Shown here in pieces: positions 18,323 to 27,551 of a stretch of DNA of 39,315 bases. The notes beneath the pieces were generated by a model that did not search any database, was not told where the DNA came from, and saw only the letters and a program-made list of their open reading frames with translations. The position numbers and the translations under genes were made by a program. The DNA lies in assembly GCA_016187175.1 (NCBI GenBank), contig JACPKG010000012.1, forward strand, positions 1-39,315. The letters run 5' to 3'. Position 1 is the first letter of the stretch; each line of letters opens with the position of its first letter. Source of the DNA: Candidatus Saccharimonadota bacterium. GTDB lineage: Bacteria; Patescibacteriota; Saccharimonadia; Saccharimonadales; UBA10212.

Positions 18323-18913
18323 CTACTTTAATTCTACTCTAGTCCGGCGGCGAGGCTGGTCTTCCTCATCCTCGGCTTCGTTTTCATCTTTGCCACGTTC
18401 GGCTGCTTTCTTCGCCTTTTCGGCTGCCAAGGCTTCGGCTTTGGCTTTGGCTTTAAGGTCCGGTTTGGTGACCAAAAAGCGGATAATTTCATCGCTTATA
18501 TTAAAGGTCTGCTCGATTTTTTGGACGCTTTCAGCCGGCATTTCAACCGTATAAAAAACATATACGGCAAACTCGTTTTTCTTGATTGGATAGGCCAGTT
18601 TGCGCTTGCCCCAACTGTCAGTATTGGTAATTTTGCCGCCGTTATCGGTAATGATTTTTTCGACCTTTGTCGATGCTTTTTCCAGATCAATTTCCAGATC
18701 CGGATGGTACAACACCGCAACTTCATAAGTATTCAACGACCCACGCACCGCACTGCCCTGCCCACCAGCAGAGCCGGCGGCACTGACCGTGCTTGCAGGC
18801 GCATTACTGCGTTGCCGACTGCGGTCCGCAGTCAACGTACCTTCCTGTACGTCTCCTTTGCGCTCCTCGTCGGCGTCTTGTACTGCACCTGCCTGCGTGG
18901 CTCGTGCAACCAT
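18323..18913 (-). CDS. rpsF: 30S ribosomal protein S6 with a ~60-aa N-terminal extension and acidic C-terminal tail
   Basis: S6 core 'NTYEVAVLYHPDLEIDLEKASTKVEKIITDNGGKITNTDSWGKRKLAYPIKKNEFAVYVFYTVEM'. A strong SD (AAGGAGA) lies ~8 nt before the ATG at 18913. Confidence 0.93.
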   Translation of the reverse strand: MVARATQAGAVQDADEERKGDVQEGTLTADRSRQRSNAPASTVSAAGSAGGQGSAVRGSLNTYEVAVLYHPDLEIDLEKASTKVEKIITDNGGKITNTDSWGKRKLAYPIKKNEFAVYVFYTVEMPAESVQKIEQTFNISDEIIRFLVTKPDLKAKAKAEALAAEKAKKAAERGKDENEAEDEEDQPRRRTRVELK

Positions 18914-19134
18914 AATTTTTCTCCTTCCTTCGGTTATCGCCTAGGCGCCTTACAAAGATGCCCTAAGCAGAAGTTTTGTTAACTGGTTAATTTTAGCAGA
19001 ATTACTAACAGGGGTCAACAGATTGCAGCATTAGCATTTTTGTTGTATTGTTAGAGTAAGCCCTGGAGTGGAGACATTCGGGCTCTCGGTCTTTATTGAC
19101 AACCCATCTACCGAACCACCGAGAGGAGGTTCCG

Positions 19135-19581
19135 TTGACCAGCTCGACAAACAACAAGATCGGCTGGCTGCGAAGCCTTTTCTGCAGCCATCTCAAAAGA
19201 CTACTGCTGTTCGCGGCAGCCGGCGTTCCGCTAACAGCCATAGGGCTCGGGCTTTATTATGTCGAGGTGTCGCACCTCGACGCTAATAAGTTCGCAGTCC
19301 GCCCCGTCAATTGGGTAGTGCTGACGGGGCTTGGATTCATGCTCAACTGGCTAATTTGGCGGGAGCGGCGTTCGCCGAAATGCCTGTCGGGCGTGAAGTT
19401 CTATCTAGTGGCGGTAGTCTGCTCAGGGTTAAGCTTTAGCCTGTTTGTGCTGCTGACCCTGACAGCTGACTTGCAATACCTGTTGGCTCAAGTAGTCACA
19501 GGTGCAACCGTCGGCTTGCCGCACTATATCATCAACGACAAGGGGGTGTTCATCAGAAAATCGAAGACCGTAAGGGCGTGA
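19135..19581 (+). CDS. GtrA-like small multi-TM membrane protein
   Basis: SD GAGAGGAGG precedes TTG at 19135; TM segments with 'FAVRPVNWVVLTGLGFMLNWLIWRERR' and 'AQVVTGATVGLPHYIINDKGVF'. Confidence 0.65.
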   Translation: MTSSTNNKIGWLRSLFCSHLKRLLLFAAAGVPLTAIGLGLYYVEVSHLDANKFAVRPVNWVVLTGLGFMLNWLIWRERRSPKCLSGVKFYLVAVVCSGLSFSLFVLLTLTADLQYLLAQVVTGATVGLPHYIINDKGVFIRKSKTVRA

Positions 19582-19615
19582 GTACTGGTTGAGCGCAAGC
19601 TCCCGTACTCACGCC
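19575..19615. terminator. Hairpin at the end of the GtrA-like gene
   Basis: GGCGTGAGTAC … GAGCgcaaGCTC … GTACTCACGCC; 11-bp outer stem, no clear U-tract. Confidence 0.6.
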
Positions 19616-19638
19616 TCGCGCAATTTATAAATTATCAA

Positions 19639-19902
19639 TCAAAAGAAACAGGGCGGTTTTATAAACCATAGTGATGCATATGCTAAAACTAAGCTAACCG
19701 CAAATACAACGAGCATTAATAGGACGACAATAAAGCCAAACAAGTAATTGCTAGTTTTTTGATTAAATCTTTTGTATATCTTATAAGCAGCAAAGGCGCC
19801 CATCAATACAAAAGCTATTGGCACTAACCAGCCCAAAATACTCTGAAGAGCACCGCTTTCGCGGCAACCATCACTATCCCAGGTGAAGAAACCGCCAAAC
19901 AC
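19639..19902 (-). CDS. Small two-TM membrane protein
   Basis: 87 aa with two hydrophobic segments; stop/start overlap with ftsK. Confidence 0.6.
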   Translation of the reverse strand: MFGGFFTWDSDGCRESGALQSILGWLVPIAFVLMGAFAAYKIYKRFNQKTSNYLFGFIVVLLMLVVFAVSLVLAYASLWFIKPPCFF

Positions 19903-22088
19903 TATTTTTCCTTATCTGGGAAGTTGTCGTCGTAAATATCATCATTGGCACTCCCGACGCTCCGGTCGGGACCCCGAATATCCGTCGGGGCAAAAACTTG
20001 GTCAATGCTGCTGACTAATACCTGGCGTGGGCGGGAGCCTTCGGCCGGGCCGACAATGCCTTGCTCTTCCATCATATCTATAAGGCGTGAGGCGCGGCCG
20101 TAGCCAATGCGCAGTTTACGCTGCAGCAAGCTGGTGCTGGCCTTGCTGCTGGTTATTACCACCTCAACCGCCTCTTTCCAGGCTTTGTCATCTACCCCGG
20201 CCTCGCCGCCGGAAATTATCGCCCCCCTGCCGGTCAGCTGGACCGGCTGGCTGACAACTTCGTCGTCATAGGTCGGCGGGCGCTGGGCGCGCAGGAAATC
20301 ACAAATTTTGTTAGTCTCGGCATCAGTAATCAACGCGGCCTGCATGCGGCGAGGCTTGGGATATTCTGGAATACTAAATAACATATCTCCGGTACCGAGC
20401 AATTTTTCGGCGCCGGCTTGGTCAATAATGGTACGCGAATCTACCTGGCTGATAGTCGTGAAGGCAATACGGCCCGGCACGTTGGCTTTAATTAGGCCGG
20501 TTATAACATCTACGCTCGGCCTCTGGGTAGCAATTACCAAGTGGATACCGGCGGCGCGGGCTTTTTGGGCAATGCGCACAACCAGCGCCTCGACGTCGCG
20601 AGCGGCCATCATCATCAAATCGGCCAGTTCGTCAACCACAATGACAACGTAGGGCATGCCTTCTTCTTTTTTAAGTTGGTTGTATTCAGCTATGTTGCGC
20701 CGGCCAACTTCAGCAAAAGCTTTCAGTCGGCGCTCCATTTCAGCCACCGCCCATTTTAGCGCGCTAATGCATTTTTCCGGATCATGAATTACCGGCGCCA
20801 GCAAATGCGGGATATCTTTATAAAGGTTCATTTCGACTTGTTTGGGGTCAACCAAGATAAGTTTAAGATCACTTGGGCTGTTGCGGTAGAGCAAGCTGGT
20901 TATCATAGTGTTAATCATAACGCTTTTGCCCGAGCCGGTTTGGCCAGCAATGAGCAGGTGCGGCATGCGTTCCAGATCGCCAACTATGGCGTTGCCGGAA
21001 ATGTCTTTGCCGATAGCAATAGCCAGTGGGCTTTTGGCCGCCTGCCATTCGGCACTGCTTAATATGCCGTAGGCCGATACTGTTGCGGCCTTAACGTTCG
21101 GCACTTCAATACCAACCGCCCGTTTGCCGGGAATTGGCGCCTCCATACGGATGGTGTCAGCGGCTAAATCGAGCGCTAGGTTGTTTTCCAGCGTCGTAAG
21201 GCGTGACAGTTTAACGCCGTTCGGCGGCCTGAGCGTGTATTGGGTAACGCGTGGGCCAACATTAGCGCCTTCGACTTCGACATCGATATTAAAATTGGCA
21301 AAAGTTTCTTTGATAGTTTCGGCATTTCCTTGCACGTTGCCGGCATCTGCTTTGTCCTGCTTGTCATTAAGTAAGTTTAGCGGGGGGAACTGCCAGTCAG
21401 GATCGCGAGCTGTTGTTAGCGCAGCATGATCTTCGGATGGCGCTAGCCTCTGGGCAGTGTTGCGCCAGTTGGCCAGGCGGGTCGTGCTGTGATGCTCAAC
21501 CGGTACGCCTTCATGCAACTGGAAGTTGGGGCTCATCTTACCCTTAAGAGCAGCTAAATCTTCCACCTCCTTACCCTCGCCTTCGGGTTTTTCGCGCTTG
21601 AATAGTACCAGCAGCTTAATCAAGGAACGCGGGTCAATGGCAAAGGTGAACAAAATGGCGAAAAGGGTCAGGATAAAAAAGACCAGCGACGATAAGAAGT
21701 TGCCCATGGCGCCCTCTAGTACATCACCTACTGTCTGCCCTACCCGGCCGCCATTGGTAAAGGCCGTATGCATCCAGCTGGCAAAAAAGCTTAGCAGACC
21801 CAGTGTGGCCAGCATTTTAGGCAGCGGAATTTGTTGATCTTCAGTTAAAAACTTCAAAGAACCAAGGTAAATTAAGACAAACGGTACAAACGCGGCGCCG
21901 ATACCAAAAGCTCGCCAAGCGCCGTCCCACATGTCACGAGGAATAGGCGCGTCTATAAAAATGCCAAAACCAATAACGATACCGGCAATAATTAAAAGCA
22001 CGGCGCCGACGCCCCGCCAAAAATTAGACGAAGCCTCGCTTTTTTTAATTTTTTTGGGCGGCCGGCCCGGTTTGCGTTTAGCAGACAT
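19902..22088 (-). CDS. ftsK: DNA translocase FtsK/SpoIIIE
   Basis: 'GDLERMPHLLIAGQTGSGKSVMINTMITSLLYRNSP', 'IHLVIATQRPSVDVITGLIKANVPGRIAF', C-terminal gamma wHTH. Confidence 0.97.
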   Translation of the reverse strand: MSAKRKPGRPPKKIKKSEASSNFWRGVGAVLLIIAGIVIGFGIFIDAPIPRDMWDGAWRAFGIGAAFVPFVLIYLGSLKFLTEDQQIPLPKMLATLGLLSFFASWMHTAFTNGGRVGQTVGDVLEGAMGNFLSSLVFFILTLFAILFTFAIDPRSLIKLLVLFKREKPEGEGKEVEDLAALKGKMSPNFQLHEGVPVEHHSTTRLANWRNTAQRLAPSEDHAALTTARDPDWQFPPLNLLNDKQDKADAGNVQGNAETIKETFANFNIDVEVEGANVGPRVTQYTLRPPNGVKLSRLTTLENNLALDLAADTIRMEAPIPGKRAVGIEVPNVKAATVSAYGILSSAEWQAAKSPLAIAIGKDISGNAIVGDLERMPHLLIAGQTGSGKSVMINTMITSLLYRNSPSDLKLILVDPKQVEMNLYKDIPHLLAPVIHDPEKCISALKWAVAEMERRLKAFAEVGRRNIAEYNQLKKEEGMPYVVIVVDELADLMMMAARDVEALVVRIAQKARAAGIHLVIATQRPSVDVITGLIKANVPGRIAFTTISQVDSRTIIDQAGAEKLLGTGDMLFSIPEYPKPRRMQAALITDAETNKICDFLRAQRPPTYDDEVVSQPVQLTGRGAIISGGEAGVDDKAWKEAVEVVITSSKASTSLLQRKLRIGYGRASRLIDMMEEQGIVGPAEGSRPRQVLVSSIDQVFAPTDIRGPDRSVGSANDDIYDDNFPDKEK

Positions 22089-22204
22089 TGTTATAAGTAT
22101 AAGTGTTATAGCTAAAACAGTCTATTCCACCAGCCGGCGGATAGACTGTTGTAATTATAACACATTCACGCTGCCTTTGTCAATTTTCCGTTTTGGCAGC
22201 GTGA

Positions 22205-22284
22205 GGAGGTCCGTCCTTGGGAAAAGCAAGATTGGAAATATAAAACTATAAGGTTTTACCTCTCTTTTCTTAAGGTCGGACCTC
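22205..22284. repeat. GAGGTCYG palindromic repeat, copy 1
   Basis: GAGGTCCGTCCTTGGGAAAAGCAAG … CTTTTCTTAAGGTCGGACCTC. Confidence 0.75.
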
Positions 22285-22295
22285 TAAGTGAGCTG

Positions 22296-22592
22296 TCAAG
22301 TAGAGCTTTTCAGGGTACTTTCTATTATCATCAATGTGGCTCCACGCAAGGCTAAATCCTTATAAGGATATGGGTGAGCAAAGACATCAGCTGCAGCTTC
22401 CTGTCTAACTCTTAGCCTAAAGGGTGTTTGGTCTATATCTTTTGGTTCGACCTCAATAATAAGTTTTCCATCTCCAGGGTCTAAAAAGAGACTAACCCTA
22501 TTGGCTGCGTCGTTGCGCTCATCAACCTCAAGTAAATTTTCGCCTCCACCAAACGTTACTAATTCGGGCGCGTCTTCAGGTACGTTACTCAT
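22296..22592 (-). CDS. Hypothetical protein
   Basis: 98-aa ORF; no family recognised. Confidence 0.55.
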   Translation of the reverse strand: MSNVPEDAPELVTFGGGENLLEVDERNDAANRVSLFLDPGDGKLIIEVEPKDIDQTPFRLRVRQEAAADVFAHPYPYKDLALRGATLMIIESTLKSST

Positions 22593-22759
22593 CTTCCTTC
22601 CCCTTTGTTCCAGTCTTTATTTTTACCAGTGAAGTCAGTGGCTAGAATTCCATATGGGTTGACTGAATACTCCAATTAAACTCCGCAATATATTGGAAGT
22701 CAACACAAAAAGCTGTGATTAACTAAACTGAAAGCCGGCAAAACTTTTCGAAAACTAGC

Positions 22760-23908
22760 CTAAATAAAATAGTTAAGCCATCTGCCGGGGTGTTCTGTAC
22801 CGCGACTCTCAATACTTATGATACGAGAACTGACAACTTGCCCTATTCGCCGTCCCGTTAAACCGTGTTTTTGGCCGACTTTAAGAACATTATTTGGTTC
22901 TTCAGTAGCGATAATCAAACCTATCCCCATGCACAAAACCCGGTAGGCTTCTTTATCCGGAACTCTACCTAATGTTTGAGCTAAAGCCATAGCTTCTGGT
23001 GGTTTAAAAGGATTATCGATAACCGCGCCGTAACCACTTGCCTTGAGTAAGCTGCTAAGTTTTTCGGGAATTCCACCACCGCTAATGTTAACTGCGCCAC
23101 TAAATTGGGCTGGGGCTGGCCGGTTGAGGTCATAGCCACCGGTCATATCTACCAGTGCCGGAGTATACATTTCAGACGGAGTGAGTACCAGATCAGCCAG
23201 TCGTTGGCCCATGAACTGTTCCTCGCCCCACTCCTCGCCATAATAATATTCAAATATATCCAGGAGTAATGAAAAACCATTGCTCCGAAAGCCGGCTTCG
23301 TAAAAACCAACCAAAGCATTGTCAGGTTCAATCTTCGAGCCATCAACTAGACGTGATTTATGCCCAAAAGATGTTAGCGCGCCGTCCCATTCAAAACGAA
23401 ATTCATCAAGATGTCCCATGGTGTTGTCCTGGGCTAACTCACCATTAGTAATTGAGATTCCAGCCCGAGCACAAGGCTCGGTGCAACTTTCTCCTAGTTC
23501 TCTTATTTTATCCAGCCGGGATTCATCCTGGCCTAGAGTGTTAACCTTCACAACTGTGACTAGATGTACCGGCTCATAACCCTCGCAGGCAGCATCGCAT
23601 CCAGAAGCTTCAATCAGGTCGGTGGAGATTGTATCAAGCCTGCCGGCAATCCTGGCAATTTGCGGTTTGCTGCCTGTCCCATCGGCGTTTTCGTACATCA
23701 CGGTTCCTTCTGGAAGACAACTCACATCACTAAACCGGACACCCCTGAAGTCATCATAAAGAGCCTCTACCTGCCCTAGCTTGCCGCGACGGTTCTCCCA
23801 AGTAGGTTTGGACGTTTCATAAAGAATGCGCGAGGCTTTTCCTTCAATACGGACATCAACACCCGATTCACCGTAGCTAAAACTTTTCGGTTTCCAAATC
23901 TCTGCCAT
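22760..23908 (-). CDS. AIR synthase (PurM)-related ATP-grasp-like fold protein
   Basis: 'SYGESGVDVRIEGKASRILYE', 'ENADGTGSKPQIA', 'GFYEAGFRSNGFSLL', 'LADLVLTPSEMYTPAL', 'GAVNISGGGIPEKLSSLL', 'YRVLCMGIGLIIA', in PurM order. Confidence 0.8.
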   Translation of the reverse strand: MAEIWKPKSFSYGESGVDVRIEGKASRILYETSKPTWENRRGKLGQVEALYDDFRGVRFSDVSCLPEGTVMYENADGTGSKPQIARIAGRLDTISTDLIEASGCDAACEGYEPVHLVTVVKVNTLGQDESRLDKIRELGESCTEPCARAGISITNGELAQDNTMGHLDEFRFEWDGALTSFGHKSRLVDGSKIEPDNALVGFYEAGFRSNGFSLLLDIFEYYYGEEWGEEQFMGQRLADLVLTPSEMYTPALVDMTGGYDLNRPAPAQFSGAVNISGGGIPEKLSSLLKASGYGAVIDNPFKPPEAMALAQTLGRVPDKEAYRVLCMGIGLIIATEEPNNVLKVGQKHGLTGRRIGQVVSSRIISIESRGTEHPGRWLNYFI

Positions 23909-23990
23909 AAGAAAATTGTGGGGGCCGCTAGTTGATTTTGCAAGCGTAATCGGTAAGCATTGCTTGACTCTGGTAGTCTAATTTCCTACT

Positions 23991-24590
23991 ATGCCACTAA
24001 AGGATTCATCTATGGCAACAAGTGCCGAGCTATCTCGTGCTCCAGAAATGGTCACGCCCCAAGATCTCTACAACATTATGGTGGTCCTTGTTGATAGGTT
24101 CAAGCCAGAGCATGATACAAGACCAACATTTGATGGACGCAGAACAGTATCTACGGAATATTTAACGGATAGCATAGATGCCGCTAAAGTTGCTGATCGA
24201 ACAATTTTTAGGCTAGGAGTTGAGATCCATTCTGACCCAGAAAATTCAAGCAACGTAAAAGTTCTTCCCAGACAGCTCTTTTGGCCAGTTGGCATATATA
24301 AAAAAGGCGCACCGTCAGAATATTATTATCTTCATTTTGAAGGCAACAACGGTCACGCCAGCAAGATGACATTGCCCACAGACTTAGATATTGCCGCCAG
24401 AAATAATCTTATAAAAGAACTATATGATATGTTTAGTAACCCAAACCTGGTTACTGTAAATGAAGCAAAAAGGCAAGAAAAAGAAGCCGCAGATGCTCGG
24501 CGAAGTTGGGCCGGCCGCAAAACCGCAGGTCTATTAGGGAGTGCGCGGGGGATCGGACGAGGATTGGAGCGAATGCTTAGCGGGCTTTAA
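23991..24590 (+). CDS. Hypothetical protein
   Basis: 199-aa ORF; no family recognised. The start may be the internal MATSAELSRAPEMV. Confidence 0.6.
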   Translation: MPLKDSSMATSAELSRAPEMVTPQDLYNIMVVLVDRFKPEHDTRPTFDGRRTVSTEYLTDSIDAAKVADRTIFRLGVEIHSDPENSSNVKVLPRQLFWPVGIYKKGAPSEYYYLHFEGNNGHASKMTLPTDLDIAARNNLIKELYDMFSNPNLVTVNEAKRQEKEAADARRSWAGRKTAGLLGSARGIGRGLERMLSGL

Positions 24591-24599
24591 GTTCAAGAC

Positions 24600-26672
24600 C
24601 TAATCTACCCGGGCGTCTTGGTTTAGTAACCGTTGGCGCATTTGGGCAAAGCGGCGCTGCTGCTCCAAGGCGATTTCTTCCGGCGTCTTGGGTCGTTCGC
24701 CGTTGGCACCAGGTCTATGTAGTTCATTGCCAGCCTTTTCGGCCCGGCCGCCAATAACATTAACAACCGGAATGACAATTGGGCTACGCTGGGTTTGTTC
24801 GTAAAGAAAGTGCGTAACATAGTCTTTTAACTCGGCTTTAAAGCGGTCCAAATCAACCCGTTTGAAGCGTTGTGTCACGGCCCGGCGTAATTCGGCGCGA
24901 AAGGCGTTCATCAACTCTTCGTTTTCTTTCATATAGATGAAGCCGCGGCTGATGATGTCTGGGCTAGTTAGCAGTTGACCAGTCTTTTTATCGATTGTTA
25001 GCACCACGGCTACCATGCCCTCTTCGGCCAGTAGCACGCGGTCCTTGACCACGATGGTACTAACAATGGCGCCGGTCTGGTCCACCAAAATTGTGCCGTG
25101 CGGCACTTCTCCGGTTAACTCCATCTTATCTTTTGTGAAAGTGATTATTTGGCCGTTTTCAGCATTGACCATGTTTGCACGGGGCACTCCTTCCTCTAGG
25201 GCGATATCCACGTGGTACTTCTTGGCTGTGTAGTCGCCATAAATCGGCACGAAGAACTTAGGTTTGATCAGTTTAATCATGTCACGGTATTCCTCGATAC
25301 TTCCATGACCGGAAACATGCAGTGGGCCGCCATGGTCCAGTTCGTAGGTTTCGTGACGGTAAACATGCACGCCCTTACGCAAAAAGTCATCGACCATGCT
25401 GCGAATAAGTGCGTCGTTGCCAGTGTATGGGATAGCCATACTGGACAAGATAACTGAATCTTGCTCCTTCAGCGAGATGTGTTTGTGGTCGCCCATAGCC
25501 ATACGCTGTAGTGCTGAATTTGGCTCGCCTTGGCCACCGGTGCAGACAATCACAACTTCGTTATCTTTGAGGTTGGGCACTGAAGCAATTGGCACAAAGG
25601 TACCTTTGGGAATCTTCATAAAGCCGTTTCTAACAGCCATTTCCATGGTGCTGATCATGCTGCGGCCGTCGAGTGCTATCTTACGCCCGTGGTGAACAGC
25701 AGCGTTCACTATCATCTGAACGCGGTTGACATTGGTTGAAAAAATGGCCACAAAGATGCGGCCCGGGGCCCGGTCCATAATGTCTATATAGCTCTTTTCA
25801 ATGGTACTCTCGCTTGGTGTGCGACCCAAACGCTCGGTAGTTGTGCTTTCGCTCATCAGCACCAGCACCCCACCTTTGGTCAGTTCTTCCAAGCGGGCGA
25901 TATCCGTCCTTTCATGATCCAAAGGGTTAGGGTCAAGACGAAAATCGCCGGTATTAATTAAGCGACCAATCGGAGTATCAATTACCACCATGGTACTGCC
26001 TGGAATAGAATGCGTTACACGAACCAACTCAACATAAAATTCACCAATTTTCAACCGTTCGTGCGTAGTTTCGTTCATGATTACGGTCTGCAATTGAAAG
26101 CCATCAGGCATTGGCAGGCTAAAGTTTTGGAAAATTTCTTCCACGCGGCCAATTGTAAAGCGGCCGCCGTAAACCGGTACGTTATATTTTGGCAAGATAT
26201 GCGGCAGACCGCCCATATGATCGAGGTGGCCGTGGGTTATGACAAAGGCGCGCAGCTTGTTTTTAATCTGGTCGAGGTAAGTCGTATCGGCAATTCCATA
26301 GTTAATGCCTGGTAAGTCAACCCCCAAGTCATTACCGCAATCGATAACAATTGCGTCATTTTGGTACTCAATAACCATCATATTTTTTGACCCGCCACCG
26401 TCCATGCCGCCAAGGCCGATAATTTTCAGCCGGGGGCTATCATCAATTAAATTGGCGCGCCGTCCTGTACCAGACGGTTCAAGGCGCCGCGGACGGGCTG
26501 CTTGTTTGGTTACGCCAGGCGCCGTCTGATGCCTGGCTGCCGCATCCAGATATTGGCTAGCCACCCGGTTAGCGTCGCTGACAGCCTGTCTCTGAGCCCG
26601 CATCGCCGCTCCCCGGCTCGACCTTCGAGCCGGGGGTCTTTGTTTACTAGGCTGATTTGGTTTTTTATCCAT
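24600..26672 (-). CDS. rnj: Ribonuclease J
   Basis: Metallo-beta-lactamase 'VITHGHLDHMGGLPHIL', 'GDFRLDPNP', 'SGHGSIEEYRDMIKLIKPKFFVPIYGDY'; basic disordered N-terminus; SD AAGGAG before ATG. Confidence 0.95.
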   Translation of the reverse strand: MDKKPNQPSKQRPPARRSSRGAAMRAQRQAVSDANRVASQYLDAAARHQTAPGVTKQAARPRRLEPSGTGRRANLIDDSPRLKIIGLGGMDGGGSKNMMVIEYQNDAIVIDCGNDLGVDLPGINYGIADTTYLDQIKNKLRAFVITHGHLDHMGGLPHILPKYNVPVYGGRFTIGRVEEIFQNFSLPMPDGFQLQTVIMNETTHERLKIGEFYVELVRVTHSIPGSTMVVIDTPIGRLINTGDFRLDPNPLDHERTDIARLEELTKGGVLVLMSESTTTERLGRTPSESTIEKSYIDIMDRAPGRIFVAIFSTNVNRVQMIVNAAVHHGRKIALDGRSMISTMEMAVRNGFMKIPKGTFVPIASVPNLKDNEVVIVCTGGQGEPNSALQRMAMGDHKHISLKEQDSVILSSMAIPYTGNDALIRSMVDDFLRKGVHVYRHETYELDHGGPLHVSGHGSIEEYRDMIKLIKPKFFVPIYGDYTAKKYHVDIALEEGVPRANMVNAENGQIITFTKDKMELTGEVPHGTILVDQTGAIVSTIVVKDRVLLAEEGMVAVVLTIDKKTGQLLTSPDIISRGFIYMKENEELMNAFRAELRRAVTQRFKRVDLDRFKAELKDYVTHFLYEQTQRSPIVIPVVNVIGGRAEKAGNELHRPGANGERPKTPEEIALEQQRRFAQMRQRLLNQDARVD

Positions 26673-26681
26673 TTAATCTCC

Positions 26682-27317
26682 TTATGTGAAGAGGTCTGTT
26701 CTTTTGCTTTTTCCAAGGACAGACCTCACTTTAACTTCTTGGTTAATCTTTTTTAAAATTGCAGGAATCCGCATGAAGTCGTTAACGAGTGTTTGGCGCA
26801 GGCCGTTGTCATATAGCGCCGCCGCCGGATGAAATAGTGGCAAATACACCTGCCCTTTATATCTTTTGGGCTGTCCGTGGCACTGGCTAATTTGCGGTCC
26901 TGCCAAGAAGCACTCCATGCTGTGCCGGCCCAGTGTCACGATAAGCTTGGGCCTGATAACTTCTATCTGCCGGTGTAAGAATGGCAAAAAGGCGGCTTTT
27001 TCGGAAGGTAGGGGGTCGCGGTTATTCGGTGGGCGATATTTAACGATGTTGGTTATATAAACGTCCTGCCTTTTTAATTCGATCATGGCCAACATTTCGT
27101 CCAAGAATCGGCCGGCCGCGCCGACAAATGGCAGCCCTTGCTCGTCTTCATTTTTGCCTGGCGCCTCGCCAATAAAAACTAAATCTGCGTCTGGATTCCC
27201 TTCGCCAAAAACTAGCTGAGTTGCGCCGACAGCTAGATCGGGACAAACGTTTTGTTTCACAATGTCAGCCTTAATTTCTTCTAACCCTTGTCGCTTAGAG
27301 GAATTACCCGTTTTCAT
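26682..27317 (-). CDS. Family 4-type uracil-DNA glycosylase
   Basis: '[30 protein letters not shown]', '[17 protein letters not shown]', '[10 protein letters not shown]'. Confidence 0.93.
   Translation of the reverse strand: MKTGNSSKRQGLEEIKADIVKQNVCPDLAVGATQLVFGEGNPDADLVFIGEAPGKNEDEQGLPFVGAAGRFLDEMLAMIELKRQDVYITNIVKYRPPNNRDPLPSEKAAFLPFLHRQIEVIRPKLIVTLGRHSMECFLAGPQISQCHGQPKRYKGQVYLPLFHPAAALYDNGLRQTLVNDFMRIPAILKKINQEVKVRSVLGKSKRTDLFT
26691..26727. repeat. GAGGTCYG palindromic repeat, copy 2 (encodes the UDG C-terminus and sits just upstream of the rnj SD)
   Basis: GAGGTCTGTTCTT…AAGGACAGACCTC, 13-bp stem with one wobble; minus strand GAGGTCTGTCCTTGGAAAAAGCAAAAG matches copy 1. Confidence 0.8.
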
Positions 27318-27356
27318 TTGCCTGTTGCCTATGAGTGGTCATTTACCCTTTACCAG
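27316..27356. repeat. 7-nt-period array downstream of the truncated four-helix-bundle gene
   Basis: TTGCCTG TTGCCTA … TCATTTA CCCTTTA CC. Confidence 0.6.
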
Positions 27357-27551
27357 TACCAGTTTTTCGACCTTTTTTGATGATGCGTCTTGCGCTTCGG
27401 CATAATTTGCCCCGATAGCCGTAATTGATCGAATAAGCTGATCACCTACGGATCGCGGGATATTCCTTTGCTGCTCGGTGTATTTAATAACACGTTCACT
27501 AAGTTCAAGCATTTGTTCTAGTATTTCGTTGCTCTTGCGCTTATTATCCAT
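27339..27551 (-). pseudogene. Truncated four-helix-bundle (23S-IVP-like) gene
   Basis: 'RNIPRSVGDQLIRSITAIGANYAEAQDASSKKVEK' is the family signature. The expected C-terminal helices are missing; the ORF ends in array-derived sequence. Confidence 0.75.

Noticed and set aside
18216-18982. Plus-strand ORFs 18216-18554 and 18521-18982
   Set aside because: Antisense to rpsF, which has an SD and recognisable protein.
19005-19241. Minus-strand ORF 78 aa
   Set aside because: Overlaps the 5' part of the SD-preceded GtrA-like gene on the plus strand; no protein-like features.
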